Shown here piece by piece: positions 9,104 through 19,087 of a stretch of DNA of 46,551 nt; position 1 is the first letter of the stretch; every line of letters begins with the position of its first letter. The notes beneath the pieces were generated by a model, which ran no database searches, was not told the DNA's origin, and saw nothing but the letters and a program-made list of their open reading frames with translations. The DNA is taken from the NCBI GenBank assembly GCA_945486035.1, contig CALYTB010000005.1, positions 1-46,551 on the forward strand, in the 5' to 3' direction. The stretch is from an uncultured Clostridia bacterium. Its GTDB lineage: Bacteria > Bacillota > Clostridia > Oscillospirales > Oscillospiraceae. The position numbers and the translations under genes were made by a program.

Positions 9104-9195
9104 TTCTATGTACCTCCATTAAAGCTAGCGGCCGCTGTGCGGTCCTTTTCGGCAAGATACTACCAAATCTACCTTAACAGAGCATTTCTTCTGCC

Positions 9196-10260
9196 TTAAT
9201 ATTTATTAAGATTTTCGATGCTGCCGCATTCAGCTTCTGTTCTCCTTGGAAGTGAAACCGTAAATTCAGAGCCTTTCCCAACTTGGCTGTCCACATGGAT
9301 CGAACCGCGATGCTCCTCAACCACCTGAGCGGCAATTGCAAGCCCGAGACCGGTCCCCTTCCCTTCCTCCTTGGTCGTGAAGAAGGGGTCGAAAATGTGT
9401 GGAAGAATGTTCTCCGGGATTCCGCACCCAGTATCGGATACCGAAAGGAAAACAGAATCTTCATCAAACCAGGTATCCACGGTCATGAGACCTCCGGAAT
9501 CCTGCATGGCATGAAACCCGTTCAGAATCAGATTCAGCAGGAGCTGAGAAAGCTGCAATTCGTTGGCGGAAATCCGCTGATCCCAGCAATTCAAGTTCAG
9601 CTTTATTTCCACCTGCTCGGGTTTTGCCGGTACCGCAACGTCCAGTGTCTTACGAGCCAATTCGTCCAGGGAAACCTCCCGAAAGTAAGCGGAGGAGTTT
9701 TTCCGGGAAAGATCCGAAAGTCGGGAAATAATCGTCTTTGCCTTTCGGGAAGACTCATAGATTTCCAAAATCCCGTCATAGAGTTCTGTATCCTTCTCGT
9801 CAATCCGTTCCAGTGCCATCAGGCTGTAGCCCATAATCGGAGTCAGCAGATTGTTGAACTCATGGGAAATGCTGGAGGTCAGTGTCCCGATCATCTCTAA
9901 CCTCTGATGATGGGCCATCTGCTGTATCTGGCGGTTTATCTGCTCCATTGCCTCATTCTTCTGTTTCAGCGCAGTGATTTCCCGCTGTCCTCTCCCGGAA
10001 ATCCAAAAAATAAGGATGATACAAATCAGTACGCCCATTACAATCAAGCCACTGCAAACCAGCAGCAAAACGGCTTTCGGTTTCAGAGCAGCCAGAAGCG
10101 CCTCGTGGCTTTCGTGCTCCATGATGATCTGTTCACATTTTCCGAACACATGCAGCACCATGGCCCAGCCAAAAATCGGTATTCCGAGAAGCACTGCCAA
10201 CACCAGGCAAAGGATCAGAAAGGGTTTTTTCTTTCTGTTCAAAAAATACCCCCTTGCCAA
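9196..10260 (-). CDS. Sensor histidine kinase
   Basis: Two TM segments, [16 protein letters not shown]-box, N/G boxes ([19 protein letters not shown]); likely TTG start. Confidence 0.9.
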   Translation of the reverse strand: MARGYFLNRKKKPFLILCLVLAVLLGIPIFGWAMVLHVFGKCEQIIMEHESHEALLAALKPKAVLLLVCSGLIVMGVLICIILIFWISGRGQREITALKQKNEAMEQINRQIQQMAHHQRLEMIGTLTSSISHEFNNLLTPIMGYSLMALERIDEKDTELYDGILEIYESSRKAKTIISRLSDLSRKNSSAYFREVSLDELARKTLDVAVPAKPEQVEIKLNLNCWDQRISANELQLSQLLLNLILNGFHAMQDSGGLMTVDTWFDEDSVFLSVSDTGCGIPENILPHIFDPFFTTKEEGKGTGLGLAIAAQVVEEHRGSIHVDSQVGKGSEFTVSLPRRTEAECGSIENLNKY

Positions 10261-10413
10261 ACGGGATTTTCTCCCGTATACTTATGGATACTTTGACTCA
10301 TTTGGAAATCATTGTAAGCGCTGGATTTCCGCGGAAGATGAATGAATCAGGGCTTCCCTACCCATACTGCTATCATAATCCATTGCCATCGTTCTGTAAA
10401 GGGGGTAAATCAT

Positions 10414-11098
10414 TGTGGCGGACACAGTTCTCATTGTTGATGACGACGAATCGGTTCTGACCATGATCTACAGAGTTATCCGCAGTGCGGGAATGGATGC
10501 GGAAACGGTTTCCACCGGAGAAAAAGCTTTGGAATTGATTCAGAAGCATCCCTTTGATTTAATCCTTCTGGACGTGAACCTGAGAGGAATGGATGGTTTT
10601 CAGGTAATCCAGTTGCTTCGTGGGCGCGGTATCAAAACCCCAATTATGATTGTCAGCGGTCGCAAGGAGGATTACGACACGCTCTATGGTCTGGACATCG
10701 GAGCGGATGACTATATCACAAAGCCCTTCAACCCTGTCGTGCTCGCCGCCAAGGTCAAGGCCCTGATTCGAAGAAGCCGTGGCGGTCTGTCCGGTTCGGA
10801 TGCCATAATTGCCGCAGGCCCCTTTCAATACAATACCAGCACTCTGCGTTTCTATAAGAACAGGAAGGAAATCGTTTTATCCTCCCGAGAGAACGCCATG
10901 ATGAAGCTGTTTCTGGATAATGTCAACCGCATTTTTCCCAAGGACATGCTCTATGAACTGGTCTGGGGGGAATCCATCGTGGATGAGAATGCCGTCATGG
11001 TCTATATCAATCGTCTGCGGCAAAAAATAGAAGAGGACCCCTCCAATCCGAAGTTCATTCAAACCGTCCGGGGCCTGGGCTACCGATTCGTTGTTTAA
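10414..11098 (+). CDS. OmpR/PhoB-type response regulator (GTG start, ORF track start 10415)
   Basis: DTVLIVDDDESVL, LILLDVNLRG phosphoacceptor, C-terminal winged helix ending QTVRGLGYRF. Confidence 0.92.
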
Positions 11099-11101
11099 AA
11101 T

Positions 11102-11130
11102 CCGGCAGGATCCGCAATGGATCCTGCCGG
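11102..11130 (+). terminator. Hairpin after response regulator
   Basis: CCGGCAGGATCC-gcaat-GGATCCTGCCGG. Confidence 0.75.
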
Positions 11131-11151
11131 TACTGTTTCTAACAAAATGCT

Positions 11152-11889
11152 TTAGTTGAATTGTGTAAAAGCATCCGCTTTTGTGACCCCATTGACATGA
11201 ACATAAACATCCATTCTCTCAACACCGTCTTTATTGTAAACATACTCAAAACAGCTGAGAATGCCGTCCTGGGGTTTCTCACGGAAATTGTTTGCCTGAA
11301 GATATTCCATAATTCTTCTGTAGGCGTTGGGGATTCTTTCAAAGGGATTCTGAAAAGGATCAAACACGGTGATCACCGCGTAATCCGCTTCCTGTTGTTT
11401 TTCATATTCCACTCCCGGGCAATCCGTTTCAAAGCCCTCCGGAAGAATATAAGCCGCCACATATCCACGCAGCCCGAATCGGTTTTGAAGCTCCGAGGAA
11501 ACATAGGGAAAATCCCATCCGATCCGCTTTGCATCCGGGTGCATGGTCAGAAGCCCGCTGTTTCTTGCCCAGCTGTCCATGTACGCATTCACATCGTCCT
11601 CCGGGTTCGGGGAAATCATCACATATCTGGCCATGGTGAAGGGCTTAACCCTGCGGATCTCAATATCCGAATAGATGTCCTCCCGCAGGCGAAGATTCTC
11701 CCGAACCAGCGCATCCAGCCTGCAGCAGAACAGTTCACTCAGTTCCACGATCTTTCCCAGTTCCGGTGTCACCTCGTCCGACTCCCAGCGGGAAACCGTC
11801 TGACGGGACACACCCATCTTTTCTGCCAATTGCTCCTGGGTGATCTTCTTCTGCTTCCTCAAATACTGAATATTTTCGCCTAACCTCAT
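11152..11889 (-). CDS. XRE-family HTH transcriptional regulator
   Basis: MRLGENIQYLRKQKKITQEQLAEKMGVSRQTVSRWESDEV. Confidence 0.88.
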   Translation of the reverse strand: MRLGENIQYLRKQKKITQEQLAEKMGVSRQTVSRWESDEVTPELGKIVELSELFCCRLDALVRENLRLREDIYSDIEIRRVKPFTMARYVMISPNPEDDVNAYMDSWARNSGLLTMHPDAKRIGWDFPYVSSELQNRFGLRGYVAAYILPEGFETDCPGVEYEKQQEADYAVITVFDPFQNPFERIPNAYRRIMEYLQANNFREKPQDGILSCFEYVYNKDGVERMDVYVHVNGVTKADAFTQFN

Positions 11890-12061
11890 ACCGTTTCCTC
11901 CGTCTCGTTCTGAATTTTTCTGTTTCCGGGATGGCATCATCCTACCGCATTCCGAAGGCAATATCCACCACATTCCGTTTGCTTTTTTCAGCCGCAATGC
12001 AACACGTCAGTTTACAAAATCACACGAAACGCATCCGAAAAAGCAGTGAGAAAAACTGTTG

Positions 12062-12079
12062 TTCAGCGGCTTCGCTGAA
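12062..12079. repeat. Short hairpin TTCAGCG-GCTT-CGCTGAA in repeat-rich intergenic region
   Basis: 7-bp perfect inverted repeat. Confidence 0.6.
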
Positions 12080-12140
12080 TTGACAACTGATAATTGATAA
12101 TTTTGGTATCATTTCAGAATGATCAAAAACGCTCAAATCC

Positions 12141-12250
12141 TACTGTAGGGGAGCCATTCATGGCTCCCAGCGGTAAATTGTCCCGATTTACTCCACATTT
12201 CGGTGAAAACATACTGCTCTGCGGGAGCCATGAATGGCTCCCCTACAGTA
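12141..12250. repeat. Nested palindromic (REP/MITE-like) element
   Basis: Perfect 28-bp inverted repeats 12141..12168 and 12223..12250; each arm is itself GGGAGCCAT-NN-ATGGCTCCC. Confidence 0.85.
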
Positions 12251-12431
12251 AGAACGTAGTGCATTCAAAACTATCAAACAACAATTTGATTCTGTGGCGA
12301 ATCTCGATCGAGTATTAGGCGGTATCAAAAGCCCCTCTCGCAAAATATGCAGCGGTTTTTCCCCATCCAGAGTGCGAAACGCCCCCATACGGTGATCGTA
12401 ACCGCATGGGAGCGTTCTGAAATCAAGAAAT

Positions 12432-12824
12432 TTATTTTTCCTTATTGGTCTTCTCCGCCTTCTTGGCAGCCTTGGCCTTTGCCTTGGCTTCCTGAGCCTT
12501 TTTGGCCTCTGCCTTGGCGTTCTCGGCGGCGGTTTCGTTGGTGGAGATTGCCCACTTGGCAAACTCAATCCGAACCTGATCCGCGCCGGTTTCCAAAACG
12601 ATCTTATCCTCCTTCACGTTCACGACGACACCCACAATACCGCCGATGGTGGTAATCTTATCGCCGGTTTTGACGGAGGAACGCATCTGCTCCGCTTCCT
12701 TCTTGCGCTTGTTTTCGGGGCGAATCAGCATGAAGTAGAAAACGGCCAGCATGGCAACAATCATAATGATGGAGCTGGTCATACCGCCTGCAGCGGATGC
12801 GGTGCTGGTGAGAAAATGAACCAT
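12432..12824 (-). CDS. yajC: Preprotein translocase subunit YajC
   Basis: Single TM then RPENKRKKEAEQMRSSVKTGDKITTIGGIVGVV. Confidence 0.92.
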   Translation of the reverse strand: MVHFLTSTASAAGGMTSSIIMIVAMLAVFYFMLIRPENKRKKEAEQMRSSVKTGDKITTIGGIVGVVVNVKEDKIVLETGADQVRIEFAKWAISTNETAAENAKAEAKKAQEAKAKAKAAKKAEKTNKEK

Positions 12825-12891
12825 GGAAATTCTCCTTCGTAATTGATATAGGAATCATTATAGCATTGATTGTCCAAATTGCAAGGGGAAA

Positions 12892-14022
12892 TCAGATTCT
12901 TCTTGCTAATTTTTCGGAATACTCCCTCCGGAATTCCGCAAAGCTCCCCTCGTCCAGGGCCTTACGTATTCGCTCCATAAGCTTATTATAGAAATACAGG
13001 TTGTGCATAACACTCAGGCGCATCGCCAGCATTTCCTCCGCCACGAACAGGTGTCGGATGTAGGCCCGGGAATACCGACGGCAAACAGGGCAATCGCACT
13101 GGGGGTCAATGGGGCTTTCATCCAGCTGATATTTGGCGTTTTTGAGATTGATGGCCCCCTCCCAGGTAAAGAGCCGGGCATGACGGGCATTCCGTGCGGG
13201 CATCACGCAGTCGAAAAAATCCACGCCTCTCGCCACCGCTTCGATGATGTTGGTAGGAGTTCCCACACCCATAAGATACCTTGTTTTATCCTTGGGCATA
13301 TAGGGCTCCACCGCTTCAATGATGTCGTACATCTCCTCCGCCGTCTCTCCGACAGCAAGACCGCCGATGGCGTAACCGGGGAGATCCAGATCCGCAATCC
13401 GCTTCATGTGCTCTACCCGGATATCGGGATAGGTGCCGCCCTGATTGATGCCCCAGAGCATCTGCTCCCGATTCACCGTATCCGGCAGTGCATTCAGCCT
13501 GGCGTTCTCCGCTTTGCACCGAACGAGCCATCGGTAAGTCCTGTCCACGCTCTCCCGAACATACTCCTTGGGGGCTGGATTCTCAATACATTCGTCAAAA
13601 GCCATGCAGATATCGCTTCCCAGATTGGACTGAATCTGCATACTTTCCTCGGGACCCATAAAAATCTTTCTGCCGTCGATGTGGGAGGAAAAGTACACAC
13701 CCTCCTCCTTAATCCTCCGAAGGGAAGAAAGGCTGAACACCTGGAATCCCCCGGAATCCGTGAGAATCGGCCCATCCCAGGTCATGAATTTGTGCAGCCC
13801 TCCCATCTGCCGTACCACTTTATCCGTGGGGCGAAGATGCAAATGGTAGGTATTGGAAAGCTCTACCTGGCATCCGATATTTTTCAGATCCTCGGCGCTC
13901 AAGGCCCCCTTGATGGCTCCCTGGGTGCCCACATTCATAAATACCGGGGTCTGCACCGTGCCGTGGGCGCAGGTGAACTCTCCCCGTCGTGCTTTCCCCT
14001 CGGTTTTCAGCAGCTCAAACAT
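12892..14022 (-). CDS. tgt: Queuine tRNA-ribosyltransferase
   Basis: TPVFMNVGTQGAIKG, DSGGFQVFSL, GVDFFDCVMPARNARH. Confidence 0.95.
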   Translation of the reverse strand: MFELLKTEGKARRGEFTCAHGTVQTPVFMNVGTQGAIKGALSAEDLKNIGCQVELSNTYHLHLRPTDKVVRQMGGLHKFMTWDGPILTDSGGFQVFSLSSLRRIKEEGVYFSSHIDGRKIFMGPEESMQIQSNLGSDICMAFDECIENPAPKEYVRESVDRTYRWLVRCKAENARLNALPDTVNREQMLWGINQGGTYPDIRVEHMKRIADLDLPGYAIGGLAVGETAEEMYDIIEAVEPYMPKDKTRYLMGVGTPTNIIEAVARGVDFFDCVMPARNARHARLFTWEGAINLKNAKYQLDESPIDPQCDCPVCRRYSRAYIRHLFVAEEMLAMRLSVMHNLYFYNKLMERIRKALDEGSFAEFRREYSEKLARRI

Positions 14023-14585
14023 ATCTTACCTCTCTTTCCCGGGTTATAGAGAACATACAGTCTCGTTGGCTCCACCGTTCCCATACGGGTTTCAAAGTCA
14101 ATGTCCCTCAGATAGGAAAAGCCGCATTTCTCGATCACCCTGCATGACTGATTGTTTCTATAGAAATGGCCGCAGGTCAGGTAATCGAAGTCAAGAACGG
14201 TAAAGCAGTAGTCGATCACCGCTTTCACTGCTTCCGGCATCAGTCCCCGTCCCCAGTAGTCCTTGCTGAGCACATATCCGATTTCCCGGCCCATCAGAGC
14301 TTCGGGAATTTCATGCGATTCCTCTCTGGGCTCCAGCCCCAGGGAGCCGATCACCTTTCCGTTTTCCCTCAGCTCCAGAGCGAAGGTTTTCTTTTCCCGG
14401 ATAAACAGGTCGAGAATCATCTGCGATTTTTGGATGGATTCATGAGGCTGCCATCCGGCCATCTGTCCCACGCCATCCACACCGGCGTATTCATAGAAAT
14501 CATCCAGATCACTTTGTCTCCAGGGCCTGAGAATCAGTCTGGGTGTTTCGATTCGGATATTGGTTATATCTACAGGTGCATTCAT
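14007..14585 (-). CDS. GNAT N-acetyltransferase
   Basis: IETPRLILRPWRQSDLDDFYEYA; GREIGYVLSKDYWGRGLMPEAV. Confidence 0.88.
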   Translation of the reverse strand: MNAPVDITNIRIETPRLILRPWRQSDLDDFYEYAGVDGVGQMAGWQPHESIQKSQMILDLFIREKKTFALELRENGKVIGSLGLEPREESHEIPEALMGREIGYVLSKDYWGRGLMPEAVKAVIDYCFTVLDFDYLTCGHFYRNNQSCRVIEKCGFSYLRDIDFETRMGTVEPTRLYVLYNPGKRGKICLSC

Positions 14586-14595
14586 TGAATTCTCC

Positions 14596-15615
14596 TCAGA
14601 TAATGCACATGGCATCCCCAAAACTGAAAAAGCGATAACGTTCCTTCACGGCTTGTGCGTAAGCGTTCAGTACGTGCTCCCTCCCGGCAAAGGCCGACAC
14701 CAGCATCACCAGCGTGCTTTCAGGAAGATGGAAATTGGTAATCAGGCCATCCATCGCCTTGAAACGGTAGCCCGGGTAGATGAAAATGTCCGTCCATTTG
14801 GAGCCTACGGTGAAGCGCCCGTTCTCCATCACCAGGGATTCCAGGGTCCGGCAGGAGGTGGTGCCCACACAGATAATCCGTCCGCCAGCCTCCTTTGTTC
14901 GGTTCAGAACATCGGCGGTTTCCTCGTTCATCATACAAAGCTCCGAATGCATATGGTGGTCAGTTATCTGCTCCGCCTTCACCGGGCGAAAAGTACCCAG
15001 TCCCACATGTAGGGTAACGAATGCGGTATTCACACCCATATTACGAATCTTCTCCAGAAGCTCCTGCGTGAAATGCAATCCCGCGGTGGGGGCAGCAGCA
15101 GATCCCACCTCCCGGGAGTATACGGTCTGGTAACGCTCCTGGTCAGCAAGCTCCTCCTTGATGTAAGGGGGCAGCGGCATTTTCCCCAGCCGCTCCAGCA
15201 CCTCCAGGAAAATCCCCTGATAGCAAAACTCCACTACCCGGTTTCCGTCCTCCCGAACCTCCCGCACCACGGCGGTCAGCTCCCCGTTTCCGAAGATCAC
15301 CTCGCTGCCCACCTGCATTTTCCTGCCGGGCTTGCAAAGGCATTCCCAACATTTATCCCCCAGATCCCGCAGCAGAAGCACCTCCACGGCTCCTCCGGAG
15401 GGCCGGTGTCCAAGGAGTCTCGCGGGCAGCACCCGGGAATCGTTCATCACAAGGCAATCCCCCGGGCGCAGATATTCCACAATATCATAAAAATGACGGT
15501 GGGAGATCTCCCCCGTCTCCCGGTTCATCACCATCAGCCGGGAAGCATCCCGGCGCTCCAGGGGTGTCTGGGCAATCAGCTCCTCCGGCAGATCATACCA
15601 AAAATCCTTTGTCAT
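14596..15615 (-). CDS. queA: S-adenosylmethionine:tRNA ribosyltransferase-isomerase
   Basis: [35 protein letters not shown]; internal Met start chosen. Confidence 0.94.
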   Translation of the reverse strand: MTKDFWYDLPEELIAQTPLERRDASRLMVMNRETGEISHRHFYDIVEYLRPGDCLVMNDSRVLPARLLGHRPSGGAVEVLLLRDLGDKCWECLCKPGRKMQVGSEVIFGNGELTAVVREVREDGNRVVEFCYQGIFLEVLERLGKMPLPPYIKEELADQERYQTVYSREVGSAAAPTAGLHFTQELLEKIRNMGVNTAFVTLHVGLGTFRPVKAEQITDHHMHSELCMMNEETADVLNRTKEAGGRIICVGTTSCRTLESLVMENGRFTVGSKWTDIFIYPGYRFKAMDGLITNFHLPESTLVMLVSAFAGREHVLNAYAQAVKERYRFFSFGDAMCII

Positions 15616-15765
15616 CATTGCGTCGTTCACAGCTAACGCTCCTTCCAGGGCAGTCCTTATCCAAGTGATTCTATCAAAATACCTCGCAAAACGCAAGGCT
15701 TTTTCAAAACGATTGACGGATTCCTTATTTCCGTGCTATACTGACAAAAACAGGAGGTGCAAAAA

Positions 15766-16560
15766 ATGTCATTGCTTCAGCTTTTCCGAAAAACCAAGCA
15801 GCTTCTCGGAATTACGGAATCAGAATTCTCCTGTCAGCGGGACGGTCTGACGATCCGGGGTACCGAATACCGTCCGAAGGGGGAAAATCTTCCCATTGCC
15901 ATTGTTTCCCACGGGTTTATGGCGAACCGGAATTCCGTACGGGAATACACCCAGCTTCTGGCCGGGAAAGGATACGCCGCCTATTGCTTTGACTTCTGCG
16001 GCGGAAGTGTGCGGGGCGGAAAAAGCGACGGAAAAACTACGGAAATGTCCGTTCTGACAGAGGTAAAGGATCTGGAAGCAGTCATTCGGTACGCGCGGTG
16101 CCTCCCCTATACCTCCAACAGGCTGCTCCTCATGGGAGCAAGTCAGGGCGGCATGGTTTCCGCGCTGACCGCCGCGAAGCCCGAAAACAACGTTGACAGG
16201 CTGGTGCTGTTCTACCCTGCCTTCTGCATCCCGGATGATGCCAGAGCCGGAAAGATGATGTTCGCGAAATTCGACCCCAATAACATCCCCCAGCGGATCA
16301 ACTGTGGTCCCATGAAGCTGGGCCGGTGCTACCCGGCGGATGTGATCGGCATGGACCCATTCCGGGAGATCCGGGGCTATCACGGGCCCGTCCTGATTGT
16401 ACATGGTACGGATGACCGGATCGTGTCTATCGATTATGCCCAAAAAGCCCAGGCTACTTACGCAGATGCCTGCACCCTGAAGATCATCCCCGGCGCGGGC
16501 CACGGCTTCAGCAAGGCGCACGACCAACTGGCCAAATCCTATCTCATAGAATTTGCCTGA
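15766..16560 (+). CDS. Alpha/beta hydrolase
   Basis: VSHGFMANR, GASQGGMVS nucleophile elbow, HGTDDRIV, GAGHGF; AGGAGG RBS. Confidence 0.88.
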   Translation: MSLLQLFRKTKQLLGITESEFSCQRDGLTIRGTEYRPKGENLPIAIVSHGFMANRNSVREYTQLLAGKGYAAYCFDFCGGSVRGGKSDGKTTEMSVLTEVKDLEAVIRYARCLPYTSNRLLLMGASQGGMVSALTAAKPENNVDRLVLFYPAFCIPDDARAGKMMFAKFDPNNIPQRINCGPMKLGRCYPADVIGMDPFREIRGYHGPVLIVHGTDDRIVSIDYAQKAQATYADACTLKIIPGAGHGFSKAHDQLAKSYLIEFA

Positions 16561-16567
16561 CATCCTT

Positions 16568-16600
16568 CCCCGCAGCATTAGCTGCGGGGAATTCTTTATA
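16568..16600 (+). terminator. Intrinsic terminator after hydrolase gene
   Basis: CCCCGCAGC-ATTA-GCTGCGGGG then AATTCTTTATA. Confidence 0.8.
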
Positions 16601-16891
16601 TGCTTATCGGGTTAACTCAGCTTCCCGATAAATTGGTGTTTACAACAATTGTTTCAAATAGCTGTCATTGCGAACCAGTCCGCAGACTGGTGTGGCAATC
16701 CCCCGGCCCCATGGAACCAGGTAACAATTACCACCAATAATCGCAGTATTTTCCCGATCTGTAGGGCAGTTGTCGATACACTTTCTCTCTAACCGGGGGA
16801 TTGCCACGGAAGTCCTGCGCACTGGCTCGCAATGACATCATATCTTTACAAACAACAATTTGTCGGGTTGCTGACTTAAGCCGATAAGCAC
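16601..16891. mobile_element. MITE-like palindromic element with flanking direct repeat
   Basis: Imperfect long inverted repeat: TGCTTATCGGGTTAACTCAGC... / ...GCTGACTTAAGCCGATAAGCA; inner GTCATTGCGAACCAGT... / ...ACTGGCTCGCAATGAC; AATTCTTTATA at 16590..16600 and 16892..16902. Confidence 0.85.
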
Positions 16892-16999
16892 AATTCTTTA
16901 TATTGATACTCTATATTAATTTATTGATTTACGATAATTATTTCTTGACAAACAAAATTCCCTGTGGTACACTGGCCACAATCTAAGGAGGGATTGCAC

Positions 17000-17476
17000 A
17001 TGAATCATAATCAACCGTCCACCGCCTGTTTCCGTCGCAGCATCCTGCTGAGCCAGGGACTTCTGGCCCTTTTCACCGCCGTTGTGGTTTTCCTGGATAT
17101 TCGCTGTCAGTGGTTTTGGGAATGGAGTTTCGATTCGGGAATTCTCGGGACCGTAAGGCAATCCGACAAATACCTGTTCCTTGGCTGCCTGTTTGGATGC
17201 AGCCTGCCTGCTTATGTCCTGCTGTACAGCATGCATATTTTGTTAAAGCGTGTACAGCACGGATCTGTATTCACCCCGGAGAATGTCAGGCTTCTGAGGA
17301 CTGTAAGCCTGTGCTGTTTTCTGGCAGCACTTCTGTGCCTCGTGTCCGGTTTGCGTTTTCCGGTGCTGCTTGTCATCACAGTCGCGGCGGGTTTTGTGGG
17401 ACTTATCGTTCAGATCGTGAAAAATGTATTCCAGCAGGCCCTTTGCATGAAGGATGAGCTGGATTTCACGGTGTAA
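17000..17476 (+). CDS. DUF2975-like membrane protein
   Basis: Four hydrophobic segments; followed by small HTH as in DUF2975/YozG pairs. Confidence 0.7.
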   Translation: MNHNQPSTACFRRSILLSQGLLALFTAVVVFLDIRCQWFWEWSFDSGILGTVRQSDKYLFLGCLFGCSLPAYVLLYSMHILLKRVQHGSVFTPENVRLLRTVSLCCFLAALLCLVSGLRFPVLLVITVAAGFVGLIVQIVKNVFQQALCMKDELDFTV

Positions 17477-17488
17477 GGGGGCGTCGAT

Positions 17489-17704
17489 GTGGCGATTATT
17501 GTAAATCTGGATGTTATGATGGCCAAACGCAAAATCGGTGCGGGAGAGCTGGCGGAACGTATTGGCATTACCCCTGCCAACCTTTCCATTCTGAAAAACC
17601 AAAAGGCCAAAGCCATTCGGTTTTCCACTCTGGAACAAATCTGCAGGGTCCTGGACTGCCAGCCCGGGGACATTCTGGAGTACGCGGAGGAGGCGGAAAA
17701 ATGA
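17489..17704 (+). CDS. Small YozG-like XRE-family HTH regulator
   Basis: IIVNLDVMMAKRKIGAGELAERIGITPANLSILKNQKAKAIRFSTLEQICRVLDCQPGDILEY. Confidence 0.9.
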   Translation: MAIIVNLDVMMAKRKIGAGELAERIGITPANLSILKNQKAKAIRFSTLEQICRVLDCQPGDILEYAEEAEK

Positions 17705-18939
17705 GTGAAAAAAAGACAAAGCTGCTTCCATTGCTGGCAAGCTACGTTGTGGGCTATCTGTGGGTCAAATGTATGACCTCCGGTTTTCTTCCGGGCAGGC
17801 GCTGGGATTTTCCGGTATTCACATTTTTGTTCTTTCTCTGGGCCGGCTGGACACTGAATAAGAAATGTCCTGCTTCCCGGGAAAGCTGGTTCTGGATGGG
17901 CTGCACAGTCCTGATTTCCCTCTGCATCGGCTTCGGCAGATGCCGGGCATCGGAACCCCTTGCCTTTCTTGCCCTCCATGGCTTTGCGGCCTATTGGGTA
18001 GTGTGCAGAGCCGGCCTGCTGACAGACAGGATCACCGGCCCCATGCTCCCGCTGGATGCAGTAGCCGCCGGAATTCTCGCCCCTTTCGGAAACTTTTTCC
18101 TGCGCATCAAAACACTGTCTGCCAATCTGCGGCAGCAGCTTTCCGAAGGACATCCGGTAAAATGGCAGAGCTGGGCAGTTTCCGCTGCAGTTTTAATCAT
18201 CGCATTGCCGATTCTCATTCTGGCAGCTTCGCTGCTGGGCCAGGCAGATGCAGTCTTCGGAGCGGTTTGGGATAAGCTGACCGGCTGGCTGAAATTGGAA
18301 CTGTCCGTGGATTTTTTAGATTTCCTGTTCTACCTGATTCTGAGCCTGCCCGTGGGCGCTTACCTATGGGGCCTGGTTGGCTCCTGCCAGGAACGGCGGG
18401 AAGCCTGGTTTTCCGGAAGCCGGGTCCGCTTCCAGGCGGAAAAGCTGCGCAAGATCCCTTCTGCCGCAATTGTTGTGGTACTGTGTGGATTTGTGATACT
18501 GTACCTACTGTTCTTTGGCGTGCAGGCAGGGCATCTGTTCGGCGCGTTTTACGGGAATGTACCAGGCAGCCTCACTGCAGCCCAATACGCCCGGGAGGGC
18601 TTCTTCCAGCTCTGTGCCGTCATGTCCATTAACTTTGGACTGCTTGCCTTTGCTGCCAGATGCTCCCAAGTCCTTCTGCGGCAGCACGGCTTTCTTAAGA
18701 GCTTCAGTATGGTTCTGCTGATCCAGAGTCTACTGTTGGCCACAACCGCAGCCGCTCGGCTATGGCTGTATATCACCCGATTTGGATTCACCCCCAAGCG
18801 GCTGCTGGGGTCCTGGGCCGTGATAGTCCTGGCGGTTGGTTGTGTGTTGGCGATGGCGGACATCCTTCACCCCAGAAAGGTGATCGGCAAATGGATTCTG
18901 TTCGCCGCCGCAGCCTTTTCCCTTCTGTGCATATATTAA
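17701..18939 (+). CDS. DUF4173/DUF4153-like polytopic membrane protein
   Basis: Polytopic; overlaps HTH gene by 4 bp. Confidence 0.7.
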   Translation: MSEKKTKLLPLLASYVVGYLWVKCMTSGFLPGRRWDFPVFTFLFFLWAGWTLNKKCPASRESWFWMGCTVLISLCIGFGRCRASEPLAFLALHGFAAYWVVCRAGLLTDRITGPMLPLDAVAAGILAPFGNFFLRIKTLSANLRQQLSEGHPVKWQSWAVSAAVLIIALPILILAASLLGQADAVFGAVWDKLTGWLKLELSVDFLDFLFYLILSLPVGAYLWGLVGSCQERREAWFSGSRVRFQAEKLRKIPSAAIVVVLCGFVILYLLFFGVQAGHLFGAFYGNVPGSLTAAQYAREGFFQLCAVMSINFGLLAFAARCSQVLLRQHGFLKSFSMVLLIQSLLLATTAAARLWLYITRFGFTPKRLLGSWAVIVLAVGCVLAMADILHPRKVIGKWILFAAAAFSLLCIY

Positions 18940-19025
18940 GGCAACACCGCACAATTGAGACTGCGGGCTTCGGCGAATCTTTTGCCCCAATCGCGCTGTA
19001 CGAAAAGTGGTTTTTCTTGCATTCT
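18940..19025. repeat. Half copy of the element seen at 44562..44724
   Basis: GGCAACACCGC...GGCGAATCTTTTGCCCCAA..GCG.TGTACGAAAAGT resembles reverse complement of right arm at 44562..44724. Confidence 0.55.
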
Positions 19026-19087
19026 TCCCGGTAATGTGATAACATGCACTGAAAGAAACCTGAAAACATGTTTGAAGGAGGGAGAAT

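Noticed and set aside
9121-9135. GCTAGCGGCCGC (NheI/NotI) suggesting cloning vector
   Set aside because: Single short chance motif in a natural intergenic region with no vector sequence.
8030-9199. 389-aa Gly-rich plus-strand ORF opposite the lipoprotein gene
   Set aside because: Antisense shadow of a repetitive high-GC coding sequence; no RBS or family motifs.
13003-14049. 348-aa plus-strand ORF opposite tgt
   Set aside because: Shadow of a clearly conserved gene.
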